Shown in pieces: positions 45,897 to 57,255 of a stretch of DNA of 64,000 nucleotides (position 1 is the stretch's first letter; every line of letters starts with the position of its first letter). The notes beneath the pieces are model-generated. The model had not been told where the DNA came from, made no database searches, and saw only the letters and a list, made by a program, of their open reading frames with translations. Origin of the DNA: Vigna angularis (taxonomy: Eukaryota > Streptophyta > Magnoliopsida > Fabales > Fabaceae); assembly GCF_016808095.1 (NCBI RefSeq), contig NC_068971.1:22432501-22496500 (forward strand). The letters run 5' to 3'. The position numbers and the translations under genes are program-made.

Positions 45897-47615
45897 TGTT
45901 TCAGTAGGTTGAGATTCCTAACCCAAAGCATTCAAAATTGTTTGCTATCCTCCAGGTTGCACTATTCTCTCTCTTCCCCTTGTCTTAGTTCGGGGAGGGT
46001 GACTGCAAAAGACACTCAAGTGAGTGACTTTGCCTAATAATAATTATCTGTCTTTTCCGTAAGATATATATTTATAGATATTATAATGAATTTACCATTA
46101 GGTTTGATTCATTAATCACCAATAAATGACTATTATTCTCCTTAACTGTCATTAATTGCTATTATTACCCAGATTAATTACCAATTAATGATTGTTCTAG
46201 ATCGGTAGGTTACTTGCTGGATGGTCGACCGCTCAGTTCTTGGTTGACCGAGTGGTAATACAGTACACGAACCCCCCAAGCTCGAGCACGATATAATGTG
46301 CGAACCGGTTTTAGGTAGTATGCTTCCAATGCGAATTAATTTTACCTTCGACACGTGTCTTTGTGTGTTGTTGTACGTTTGACAAAGATTCTGAACCTCT
46401 TTGACCACTCGTTGCAAGTAAGGCAGTGGTTGAAAAAGTTCATTGACCACTTTTAAATGGTTGGACCGGAGTTGAAAAACATTCTCTGTCAGTTGGTTAA
46501 AGGTAAGTCAGGAGTTGAAAAAGGTTCCTTAACCACCTATGAAGGGCTCAACAGGAGTTGAAAAACGTTCCTAGCCGGCTAGTTAAAGGTAGTAAGTCAG
46601 GAGTTGAAAAATATTTCTTGACCACCTGTGAAGGGCTCGACAGAAGTTGAAAAACATTCCATCTCGGCTAGTTAAAGGTAAGTTAGGAGTTGAAAAACGT
46701 TTCCTGTCGGCCGGTTAGTCAAAATGGACCAAGTGGTTTGTATGCAAGGTCCTATGAAGGGCTCGGCAGAAGTTGAAAAACGTTCCCTATCGGCGGTGGG
46801 GATCAAACAAGAAGGATCCTGGCCCCCAACTAAGAACCCATCAGAATCACCATAGCCATGGAGAATCTAGAAACAAGGATAGAAATAAATTACTAAATTA
46901 TTCAACAAAGAATAATAAAATAAAATTAGGATGATTATATAGAAAATAATTATCAAAAACATATGTATGATCGAGTAACGTTGAGAGTGCTCGTAAATGC
47001 CAAAGCTGGTTGACATTGGTGGTGAAACTCTCCATCGTCGTCACTGATCAGGATCACCATACATATGTAGCTTAAATTTCAATGGATATTATTTTACTTG
47101 AAAGTTCCTGGTATTTATCCAGCGATGTAGAGACCGAGCACGCGTCTGGTTCTTCGTGGTTATATGGGGATGTCGCTCGGTCCCACGGTGGGCATCAAAA
47201 TGTTTCATAGGGTTGAGATCTCTAACCCAAAGCATTCAAAGTTGTCCGCTCCATCCTCTAGGTTGCGCTATTATCTTTCTTCTCCTTGTCCTAGCCACGG
47301 GGGAGGGTGCCGGCAGAAGATACTTCGACACTCAAGTTAGTGACTTTGCGTAATAATCTTGTAATAAAGATTAGTAATTAGAGTTAATTTCCTACCTTTT
47401 TCGTAAGATATATATTTATAAATATTATAATGAGCTTACCATTATTAGGTTTGACTCATTAATCACCAATAAATGACTACTATTCTCCTTAACTACCCAT
47501 TAATTGCTATTATTACCCAGATTAATTACCAATTAATGACTATTCTAGACCGGTAGGTTCCTTGCTGCATGGTCGACCGCTCGGTCCTTGGCTGATTGAG
47601 TGTTCATACACTACA
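45897..47615 (-). mobile_element. Non-autonomous LTR retrotransposon, 1.72 kb
   Basis: LTRs 45897-46267 (371 bp) and 47201-47615 (415 bp), TGTTTCA to TACA on plus; perfect 5-bp TSD, gcagt, at 45892-45896 and 47616-47620. Orientation is minus: next to the right LTR the minus strand reads TTTTGATGCCCACCGTGGGA, a primer-site region of the GCCCACCGTGGG type seen in plant gypsy elements, and next to the left LTR it reads TTGGGGGGTTCG, a polypurine tract. The 933-bp interior is non-coding and includes a 43-bp tandem repeat array. It is a LARD/TRIM-like parasite of a gypsy family. Confidence 0.9.
46425..46795. repeat. ~43-bp tandem repeat with two alternating unit types
   Basis: Eight or so starts of (G/A)AGTTGAAAAACGTTCC. 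Units alternate between a type ending CTAGTTAAAGGTAAGTCAG and a type ending CACCTATGAAGGGCTCGACAG, so the real repeat is an ~86-bp dimer. Confidence 0.75.
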
Positions 47616-47620
47616 GCAGT

Positions 47621-47821
47621 CAACAAGGGAAAAAATCATATATAGTAGTTTGTCAAAAACTTCACCATAATCACATGTAAAAAGGAAGAATAAAAACAAA
47701 AATCATCTTTTCATAGACTTTAGACACAAGTTAAAATCAATAATTTAAAGAAATTATTCAAAAATGAATATCAACTCAATTTCACTAATATATAAAACTT
47801 TTTTTAACTTTTATGTTTTAA
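47621..47821 (-). pseudogene. Duplicated dioxygenase upstream region, part 2
   Basis: Continues the match to the dioxygenase promoter: CAACAAGGGAAAAAATCATA to CATAAAACTTTTTTTAACTT corresponds to about 42627-42822, with some substitutions and small indels. With 45742-45896 it forms one ~350-bp duplicate cut by the LTR element. Confidence 0.85.
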
Positions 47822-50800
47822 GAGTCACTAGTGCACTAAAGGGAAATGACACCGGTTATTTTCGTTTATATGCAGCAGTTCATGAACCGAAGCATATAAA
47901 GGGCATACGCACCAACGCAGGACTTTTCGATTCACCAAGATCGGACCCACGCACCATCGTAGGACTTTTCGATTCACCAAAATCGGGCCCACGCACCAAC
48001 AAGGACTTTCCTGTTCACCAAAACAGGGCCTACGCACCAACGTAGGACTTCCTCGCTTCATCTGCCATTGAGGACGTAAGAACACATAGGATTCATATTC
48101 AACCACTAGCATGGTTTATCAAACAACCCTTATGGAAAATAACAACTCAACAAACTTATGTTCCACTCGACACACAATCCAATTAACTTTGCAATTACAC
48201 CATGCAAGAAAAACATTAAGGATCATGTCTTTAACCATTACAACTCACCATATATTTGTTCCTACAACCAACACACATCATGGTACATAAGGTCACTACA
48301 TTGCAATCATCAGTAATTCCCGAGAACATTTCAAAAACGCACACCAAGTATTTAACACCACCATGCATTTGGAAAATATCACAACATCATAGAAAAAAAA
48401 ATATCGACTTCCTATAAAACATCATAGCACCAAATAAAAATATTGCAACATCATATTCAATCATCAAAGCATCATATAAAATACTACAACTTCTTATACA
48501 ATACTAGGACAACATATAAAATATACTACGACCTCATACACAATACCAATTTACAAATGTCATGCAATTCAATAACCCAACGTGAAAACAACAATCCCAA
48601 AACCTAAAACCTCTATAATGGACCGTACATGCGCACCAACGCGAACCCCAAAACCACAAAATCATCATGCACGTGATATTAATTCCATCGTAAAACACAA
48701 CACCAATAAACAAAAAAAACTAAATACAAATGATGATATATAGTTCTCCTTTCATCACAATAACCAAATTAAATCATACAATGCACACAAAGATAGCTCC
48801 CCTTACATCACCACAAACAAATCAACTCATACAGAACAAAACCACAATATAATCATATCTAACACAACCATAGAGATACCTAACAAAAACTAGACGAGCT
48901 CATTCCCCAAGGCCCCAAAAGATTTTCGAAAACTGTGCTTTGATACCAAATGTAACATCCCGATTTTTGGGATGTTCCCGGTTACGAGTAAAATTTAAAA
49001 TTTTTAAAATCATAATATCATTGTGGAAATCCACTTATGTAATACCGAAATTAGTAAAATAAACACGAAATAAAATAAACCTGATTAAATTGTTTTTAAC
49101 ACTTATAGTACAAAAATTTTAAATAACACAAGTCTTTTTCCGATTCTTGTGTGTTTATCATGCATTTAGAGCATATGCAACATCTGGTCTTATATGACCA
49201 AAAGTTATACGATCATCGCAAGACACACACAACCACAAACACAAACAAATATGGATAAGCTACCACAACACACCCAATAACAATAAAATCTGTACATAGG
49301 AAGCAAGCACAACTTAATAACAAATCAATCATTTACCGCACTATCCTACTAACAAAATCATTTATACACCATGATCATCGTCTACATCCTCATTAACTAT
49401 ATCATGATTATACCATCAACGTCATCCTTATCAACATCGTCTCCAAACACATCGTCACTATGAATCATTATCACATGTACCTTCATCAGAACTAACCTCA
49501 TCTTGAATTCTTCATCATGAATAACACCATGAGCCTCTACAATACCATAAACTTCATAGTGAAAACGAATCAATCAAAATTTATCATATTCCTAAAACAT
49601 AACATTATTCTCATTCTCTACTTAACTTTATTAATTCACCAGAATCTAAAGCTCATTCAAAACTCAATATACTTAATATGACCTTCTCACAGGATTCCAC
49701 TCAAACAACGAATGAATATGAAAAATAAATAAACATCATTTAATACCAATTCAAAAATAATAAATAATTTATTACTTTAATTAATCATTAAAATTTAATC
49801 ACTTCTCTTTTAGAAGTAAATTAATTTATAATTCCGAGACCATTTAATTTAATTAATTTAATTTATAATTCAATTATTTTCCTTTTTACACCAAATTAAT
49901 CATTAAAATTTAATCACTTCTCTTTTTAGAAGTAAATTAATTTATAATTCCGAGAACATTTAATTTTAATTAATTTAATTTATAATTCAATTATTTTCCT
50001 TTTTAAACCAAATTAATTTCTCTTTGGAGTAAACTAATTTGATTTCTAATTAAATTGCTAAGTAAATAATAATATTTTTCTTCTCATAATTATAATAATT
50101 ATTATCATAAATTAATATTTTTTTCTATCTCCCATTACAATTTAATTTTATTAATTAATGTAAATAATTATGAATTAATAACTATTATCATAAATAGGAC
50201 CTAAAGAGACATTAAACCTATAAATAAATAATTAATTCAAATATACCAATTTTATAAATGAAAAAGAAATAATTATAAGTTAAAAAATTAAAACAATTTT
50301 TTAAAAATAATTATAACAGAACATTTTAAAAAACTAAAACAGAAAATTTAAAATTATAATAACAGAATATTTGAAAAAATTAAAACAGAAAATTTAAAAT
50401 TATAATACGAGAATATTTAAAATAATTATAACAGAAAATTTAAAATACATAAAACAAAAAACTTAAAATTATTAAAACAAAGAATTTAAAATAATTAAAA
50501 TTATTTCTTTCAAAATAAACAAAATTAACTCAAATCTTTATATAAATAAATAATTAATTCAAATATAAAAATTTAATTAAAATAAAATTTAAATAACTTT
50601 AAATTAAAAATTAAAACAGAAAGTTTAAAATAATTATAACAAAAAATTTAAAAAAATTAAAACACAAAATTTAAAATTATTATAACAAAACAATTAAAAT
50701 AATTATAACAGAAAATTTAAAATAATTAAATAAGAAAATTTAAAATAATTAAAATTATTTTATTCAAAATAAATAAAGTTAATTCAAATTTTTATATAAA

Positions 50801-51161
50801 TAAATAATTAATTCAAATAGAACAATTTAATTAAAATAAAATTCAAATAACTATAAATTAAAAAATTAAACACAAAGTTTAAAATAATTATAACAGAACA
50901 TTTAAAAACATTTAAACAAAAAATTTTAAATTATTATAAAAGTACATTTAAAATAATTAAAACAAAATATTTGAAATAATTAAAACACAAAATTTAAAAT
51001 AATTAAAACAAGTAATTTAAAATAATTAAATGACAACATTTAAAATAATTCAAGCATGAGAAAAAATTAAACATGAAACATTATATAAAAAAATAATATA
51101 ATTAAAACAAACAAAAAATTAAACTTACATTGGATATATGGACATCAGATGTGTGCCGAAT
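47822..51161. other. Gene-free LTR/AT-rich interval
   Basis: 47907-48056: three to four 42-bp repeats (ACGCACCAACGTAGGACTTT). 48160-48940: A/C-rich non-coding DNA. At 48937-48962 the minus strand reads GGGATGTTACATTTGGTATC and continues AAAGCACAG: an LTR end followed by a degenerate tRNA-Met primer site, so a minus-strand LTR begins at about 48953 and extends right. 49790-50030: a ~117-bp tandem duplication (AATCACTTCTCTTTT). 50270-51060: highly AT-rich degenerate repeats of AAAATTTAAAATAATTA. No gene. Confidence 0.5.
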
Positions 51162-53421
51162 GTAACATCCAAAAAATATAGCATAAAACTATATACAAGT
51201 GTCATCATTTAATAATCTGATAAAACAGTTACTGGAAATAAAGTTAGCCTTACAATTATTACAAAATAACCATAAAATTTAAAACTTTACAAAAAGTTCT
51301 ACACTATTCCAAAACTATGTGCATAACCGAACGATTATTACCAAGTTAGGATTATAACCGAATGGTTCATACAAAACTATTCACAAGACCAAGGGGTCTT
51401 GTACTAAGCCGATGGGTCCTCTCCTTTCAAGGACTACTCCATCGAGAACTCCTATCTAACTGCTCACACCCATAGGGTGATCATTGCAAAAGAAGAACCG
51501 AACAAGAAACACGGACAAAAACAGGAAATAAGGGTAAGCTAATGTAATTTAATTGTATATAACATACATTTCGCACAAGTACAAACAATGCAAGGCCGAA
51601 CACTACAACATACCAAAACTGAATACAAGCAAACATATGCAAATCAAATACTCAAGTAGTTATGACCGAACACCATAATTCATGCATAGACCAAACACCT
51701 GGCTTGACCATTCGGATTGTATGAATGTGTAGCTATAGGTGTTTCTGCACTTGTGGTGGTGAAACAGCAAGACACCCATCAAGCTACCCCACAAGGTAAG
51801 TCCAGTGAAGATTACCTCAATACCCTGAGGTTAAAGGATCTCTTGCCATTCTCACACATGAGTTACTCCTCTCTACTTGAGAATGAATAATCATAGAATA
51901 TCAAGATAAACAACAGCTTAGCACGATATCCACATTCATACTTTACAATTCAATAATCATCCACGAGACATTCCACCTTGGAATTCTCTTCCATAGTACT
52001 TAAAAACATAATTCTCATAACTTAACATATAATTTCATTCAATAATCATATCTTCACTCATTAGACCGAGAACTCTGTGAACGTTGGAGATCGAACAGTT
52101 TCTCACCACCCCAAGACAGAACTGAACGGTCTATAACAGACAAGACCTAACAATTGACCGAACACTGGCGAAGGCCAACTACTATGGAAAGCCTAACACT
52201 ATATTAAAGTTGAGTACTAAAACTAGGTTGAATACTAAGACTAAACCGAATGCTACTATAAGACCGAGCGCTAACACTAGCATAAATGCTAGTATAAGAC
52301 CGAACGCTAACACTAACACAAATGCTAGTATAAGACCGAGCGCTAACACTAACATAAATGCTAGTATAAGACCAAGTGCTAACACTAACATAAATGCTAG
52401 TATAAGGCCGAGCACTAACACTAACATAAATGCTAGTATAAGACCGAACGCTAACGCTAACATAAATGCTAGTATAAGACCGAGCGCTTGATCAAGACCG
52501 AACGACCAACTGTGCACACTTCGTGTTTTGCATAATTCTGCAAAATTACAAAGAACACTATAATTTACCACTTTTATACATTTTTGGCCAACTTAATGAT
52601 TCTAACAGGTCACAATGCACTTGTTCAAACTCATCTCACTGTCAAAAATCACTCTCAACCTCAAACTCTCATTTTCACCCTCTCACTTCCTTAATTTGGC
52701 ACTGACCGAACACTTTTTCTGCATAATATTCCCCAAGTCCAGTTCACAGAGTTCATTCCTCACATTCAATCGAAAACAAAAATTCAACATGCATTTCAAT
52801 CAATCATACAATTCATTACAAACATGTAAACATACAAGTTAAGTTATTTAGCTTCCCTTACCTTAAAATAGCTGGACCAAAGGAAAACCTTCACTGAATT
52901 GGCTATCCCACAAGCACAAACACAACCTACAAATCTTTGGATTGGTGAGAAAACACCATCCACGGAACCAGAACTAAGAATTAGACTCAGAGGAGGTGAA
53001 GAAGGACACATGCAAGCAAAACACAGCTTGCATGCAACTGAAACATGCAGAAAACACCAAGTACAAGAGAAACCACTTACCAGTGATTAAACCGGTAATT
53101 GAGAGAAGATTCAGCAGCTCCAAACTGCAGAGGTACTTAGATTTGAACTGTTGGAAGAACAACACGGTTTGAATCAGTGGAAATCTAGAGAGAATTTGTA
53201 AAGAGAAGGAGAAAAGGAAAACTCAGAAATTTGGAGAGAAGAAGTGCATGCAGAGAATGGCACGAAATTTTGAAAAGTTCATTTATATACTACTGTCAAA
53301 ACCGATCGGTCCACTCAGATGCATACACCTGTTTTCCCCACTTTCTCTGAATTTCTCAATCCTTACACCGAATCGGATATCGACATCTGATTCAGTCCTA
53401 GTCAACTCTACATATCTAATA
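51162..53421 (-). mobile_element. Large LTR-like region, minus strand
   Basis: Begins TGTAACATCC, the same terminal word as the LTR end at 48953. It contains GGGTAAGCTAATGTA and AGCTTCCCTTACCTTAAA landmarks shared with the regions near 22.5, 32.3 and 48.5 kb, many ACCGAACG words, and on the minus strand a TATA-like GTATATAAATG at 53275-53285, suitable for an LTR promoter. No coding remains. The hAT element starts right after its right part. Outer boundary and partner LTR were not found. Confidence 0.4.
52261..52490. repeat. 36-bp minisatellite, ~6.4 units
   Basis: Units AGACCGAGCGCTAACACTAA plus CATAAATGCTAGTATA, six full copies (52261-52476) and a partial one. 36 is divisible by 3, so both strands are open: plus gives a 12-residue SIRPSANTNINA-like repeat, minus gives a strongly hydrophobic LGLILAFMLVLA-like repeat (ORF of 129 codons, 52571-52182). 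The hydrophobic reading resembles a membrane protein only by accident of composition. Confidence 0.9.
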
Positions 53422-53648
53422 CACACAGATAGAGATGGCAACGGGTCGGGTCGGACACGGATACTGCCTACCCGGAACCCGACCCGACAAAAAAAAAATT
53501 CATCACATTACCCAACCCTCTACCCGCACGGATATCTGCTTAAAAAATATTAGTCGATATTTTAAAACTCATGGATATCTTTGGATACCCGCTGATACCC
53601 GCAAATATTTAAAAAAATATATTTTATAAAATATTATAATAAAATTTA

Positions 53649-55082
53649 GGCATAATACCCAATTTTGTCCCCACTTTGGTTCGAAAATCTCAAGTTAGTC
53701 CCTTTATAGAAAAGTGAGTTGAATGAATCCTTACCTGTAATTAGTTGACTCTAATGAGTCCCTTCCGTTAAATAGAAGGAAACGGAGTTAGTGGACTGAT
53801 GATGTGGCAGTTGTCTGTGGTGAGGTGTCAATACGCAATTGTTTGCGTGCTTGCGTGGTTCAGAAAGCTTCAGGTTCTCCTCTTCTCTCCGCGCCATTCC
53901 AACGGGATGAGACCCAGAGTCTCTTTCTTCTCCCTACAGTTCGCTGGCCTCCCAACCAAAAATGGCCACCGCATTCCAACCGGCATCGATGCCATCTCCG
54001 ACACCCACGGACGGCCATCGTCGGACGCCGCTCCAGCCCCTCCTTCTCGCGTGCGAGGGAGGACCTCGCTTTTCACGTACGCCCCAGATCTGCTCCGAAT
54101 CCATCCTTGCCGCGCCTCGATTCAGCCACCGCGGACGGATCCCACGCCGCCGCACGTCACCAGGACCCAGATGGCTGCGACGCTTCTTCTCTCTCCGCTC
54201 GCGCCTAGATTCACCGCTGCCCTCGCCGGAGCTTGCTTCTCCACCGACGCCACCACTCCCTTTTTTTCTTTCCCTCTTCTAAGAAGGGTTCTTTCATCTC
54301 CAGCATCACCACCGAACATTTTCCCCTCTCTTTTTACTCATTCATTTTTTTTCTGAACCACGTTGCTTAGGTTTTACTCGATTATTACATTCTTTAATTT
54401 ATTTTAATTCTCTTTTGTGGTGATGATGGGGCTGGGAAGAATTGAGAGATGATGGGGGGTTGGAGGAATTGGTTGGAGAAGATGAAGAAGGTGGTGGTGA
54501 TAAAATACCACCAAGAACAGGAGGCACTGCAACAGGGGAAGCATTTGGAGAAGGGTTGGTTGAAGCCATCACGACACAAATCTTCCCTCAAAAGCAAAAT
54601 GTACTAGTTAAACACTTCCATCACCATTCCTCTGATACTTTCTCAAACCACCATCACTCCAAATTCCTATGCTTTCCAGAAACAAACTCGACACAGCACC
54701 CCAGATCAAGCATCAACAAAAAATTTCAATTTTCAGATCAACCCTTCTACAAGCAATGCTCGAATTTCTTCAGAGAAAAAAAAAACACAACCACCATGAC
54801 CCAATCCCTTAAAAAAAAAAACACTTAACTTTGGCAAAGAGCAAAAAGTCAATACCCACAAACAACTTTCAAGAAAGCTAATACTTTAGTGAGGTACAAC
54901 TGCCACATCATCAAAGACAATTGCCACATCATCAGTGCACTAACTCCGTTTCCTTCTATTTAACGGAAGGGACTCATTAGAGTCAATTAATTACAAGTAA
55001 GGATCCATTCAACTCACTTTTCTATAAAGGGACTAACTTGAGATTTCCGAACCAAAGTGGGGACAAAATTGGGTATTATGCC
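53649..55082. mobile_element. MULE 1.43 kb with GC-rich cargo (Pack-MULE candidate)
   Basis: Terminal inverted repeats of about 170-190 bp, starting GGCATAATACCCAATTTTGT and ending with its reverse complement (GGGTATTATGCC). Perfect 9-bp TSD, taaaattta, at 53640-53648 and 55083-55091. The interior 53830-54350 is markedly GC-rich with long overlapping ORFs on both strands, unlike its surroundings, as expected for a captured host-gene segment; 54440-54600 reads EELVGEDEEGGGDKIPP on plus. I did not recognise a donor gene. No transposase. Confidence 0.9.
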
Positions 55083-55321
55083 TAAAATTTAAATAAAAAA
55101 CTACACAAAAACATAATATAAATTAAATTAAAATTAAAATTAAAATAAAATTTTAATTATGTTTAACCTTATAAAATAAAATTATGTTAATTTTAATTAA
55201 ATCTAACCTAATAAAATATAAATTAATTTTTTATTTTTATTTTTTACATGTAGCGGATATTCGCGGGTACGGATAGTATAATACCCGCACCCAACTCGTT
55301 TATAAGTGGGTATTAAAAATT

Positions 55322-56322
55322 GATTTAATAGCGTATTTTGTCCCCAATTTTTTTGAATATTGTCAATTCGGTCCATCGTTTTAAAAGTGTGTGAAATTGG
55401 TCTTCATTTAGTAAATTTTGCGTCAATATCGTCCCTTCCGTTAAATACACACAAACAACGTTAGCTTTTTCTCTCTCTCTTATGCTCCTCTGAATTCCTC
55501 TGAACACAACAACTCTTACTCTTTCTATTTGTTAAACACATTTTAAATTTAAAAATCAAATTATTCTCTAATCAACAGGAGTTATTTAATCGTATAGAGT
55601 TTTTGTTAGAAAAATATTGTATCTTTCATATACTAACATATACAACAATTATACTATAAATATGTTTGAACAAGCTTTTCTATAAATATTTGTAGATAAA
55701 AGAATAATATTATCTTTTATATAAAATAATTTACAAAACGATTTTATTATTTTAAATTCTTTTAGGTTATGTATAAACTAGTTTTATTTAATAAAAGCTA
55801 TTTTTATTTTCTCCTTTAGAAGTATTAATTAATGAAAATGCGTATCCAAACATACCTCATACAGTACTAAGTTCTCATTTGTAAGAACTAGCTTAAATAT
55901 AAGTATACTATTAAAAACATAATATATTTTTCTTATATTTTACTTATAATAAAATAGTTGAAAAACATAATATATTTTTCTTATATTTTAGTTTTTAACT
56001 TTTTTCATATTTAAAAAAGAAAAATATTTTTTTTCATACCACCAACGGGTTGTCAAAACAATAGTACTTATAAAAAAAAACTAATGCCGTTTGATTTTTA
56101 AATTTAAAATGTGATTAACAAACAGAAACAATTGTTGTGTTTAAAGGAATTCAGGAGCAGAGGAGAGAGAAAGAAAAAACTAATGCCGTTTGTGCGTATT
56201 TAACAGAAGGGATGACGTTGACGCAAAATTTATTAAGTGAGGACCAATTTCACACACTTTTAAAATGAAAGACTGAATTGACATTATTCAGCAAAACTGG
56301 CGACAAAATAGGCTATTAAACC
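55322..56322. mobile_element. MULE/MITE 1.0 kb
   Basis: Inverted ends GATTTAATAGCGTATTTTGT and ACAAAATAGGCTATTAAACC, with the similarity extending about 190 bp through the ACGTTAGC/AGAGGAG region. 9-bp TSD ttaaaaatt (55313-55321) and tgaaaaatt (56323-56331), 8/9. The interior is AT-rich with no coding. Outer 20 bp resemble those of the neighbouring MULE. Confidence 0.82.
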
Positions 56323-56435
56323 TGAAAAATTAGCTACCTGCAGGTAGTAAATATCCACAGATATCAACTATCTGTCGCGGATTTTATCCAAAGATATCCG
56401 TGGGCGCGGATTTTTTTGTCATCCCTACACATAGA

Positions 56436-57255
56436 TCTACGTTACATATGAAACAAACAGCTTATGCTATGTATAAAAAACTACATAGACGAATCTCGCA
56501 AGAACATTGGGTGCTTGCAGGGATGCTATGTGGGTGTTTATCTCTACTAGGTGGCGCGCGACGCTAGAGATCCTCTGTTTGGCCTTCCAACCTCAACAGG
56601 AAGAAGATTTGTTTATGTGAGTCGTGTCCCTACAGCCATGAAAGAAAACTCTGAAACAAAAAATAAGCAAACCACACCATTGAAAGAGAGATTGAGATTC
56701 GAAGCACCACCTTCGCGTGGCTGCAGTGCAACGACCTTTGTGTGCGAGAATGGAGGGAGGAAGAGGAAACCTAAGGGAGACGAAACTACTAGGGGTTGTG
56801 TGCCTCTGTGCTATTGGACAAACGAAGAGGAAAGGCAAAGGGAGGGAAATGCAAATGGTTTGTGTGTATGTGTGCACTGGGAGGGAGAATGGTGACACCA
56901 ACAAGCAGAGAAGCAGAAATGAGATCTGAAGAGTATTTTCAAATGCGAGAGACAAATAGACAAATATAAGGATCGCGATATTCTAACAACGAATTTTGAA
57001 CACTTTTTTACAACACCACGTGTCGCATGTTTATTGGTTTAATTTTAAAAAAAAAATTTAAAAACCGTCGAAATGGAAGTACGTAAGTTTTGTTTTAAGT
57101 GAGAATCCCAAAATACCCCTGTCTGTTTCATTGGAAATGAAGGTCTCGTTTCCCTGCCTCTTCATTTTGCTTTCTCTGTGATGGGTCTTTGTGCATCGTG
57201 TTGTCTCCCTCCATTTTCGTAAAGGTGGTGTTTTTCGTAGATGTTATAGTGCGCA
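56436..57255. other. Interval upstream of the DUF1985-like gene
   Basis: Two overlapping GC-richer ORFs (56551-56955) have no recognised product. A CACGTG G-box is at 57017-57022 in CACCACGTGTCG, about 235 bp before the chosen start codon, and could be a promoter element of the downstream gene. Confidence 0.35.

Larger units (their letters stand above)
53430..56427. mobile_element. hAT-type element containing two MULE insertions
   Basis: Ends TAGAGATGGCAA and TTGTCATCCCTA are inverted repeats (10/12) with an 8-bp TSD, cacacaga/cacataga (53422-53429 and 56428-56435, 7/8), the hAT signature. Subterminal DNA is rich in ACCCG / CGGGTA words (GGGTCGGGTCGG, ATACCCGCTGATACCCGC, GGATATTCGCGGGTACGG). 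Removing the two MULEs leaves 53430-53648, 55092-55321 and 56332-56427, about 0.53 kb without coding, so the host is a non-autonomous MITE. A decayed copy lies at 15.2-15.76 kb. Confidence 0.8.

Noticed and set aside
52182..52571. 129-codon hydrophobic protein
   Set aside because: Produced entirely by a 36-bp minisatellite; the opposite strand is equally open.
54394..54828. Two ORFs inside the MULE as host genes
   Set aside because: They lie within the transposon, overlap on opposite strands and give no recognisable domain; kept only as possible cargo.
56551..56955. Overlapping 114- and 120-codon ORFs on opposite strands as genes
   Set aside because: They are shadows of each other without conserved motifs; I could not support either.
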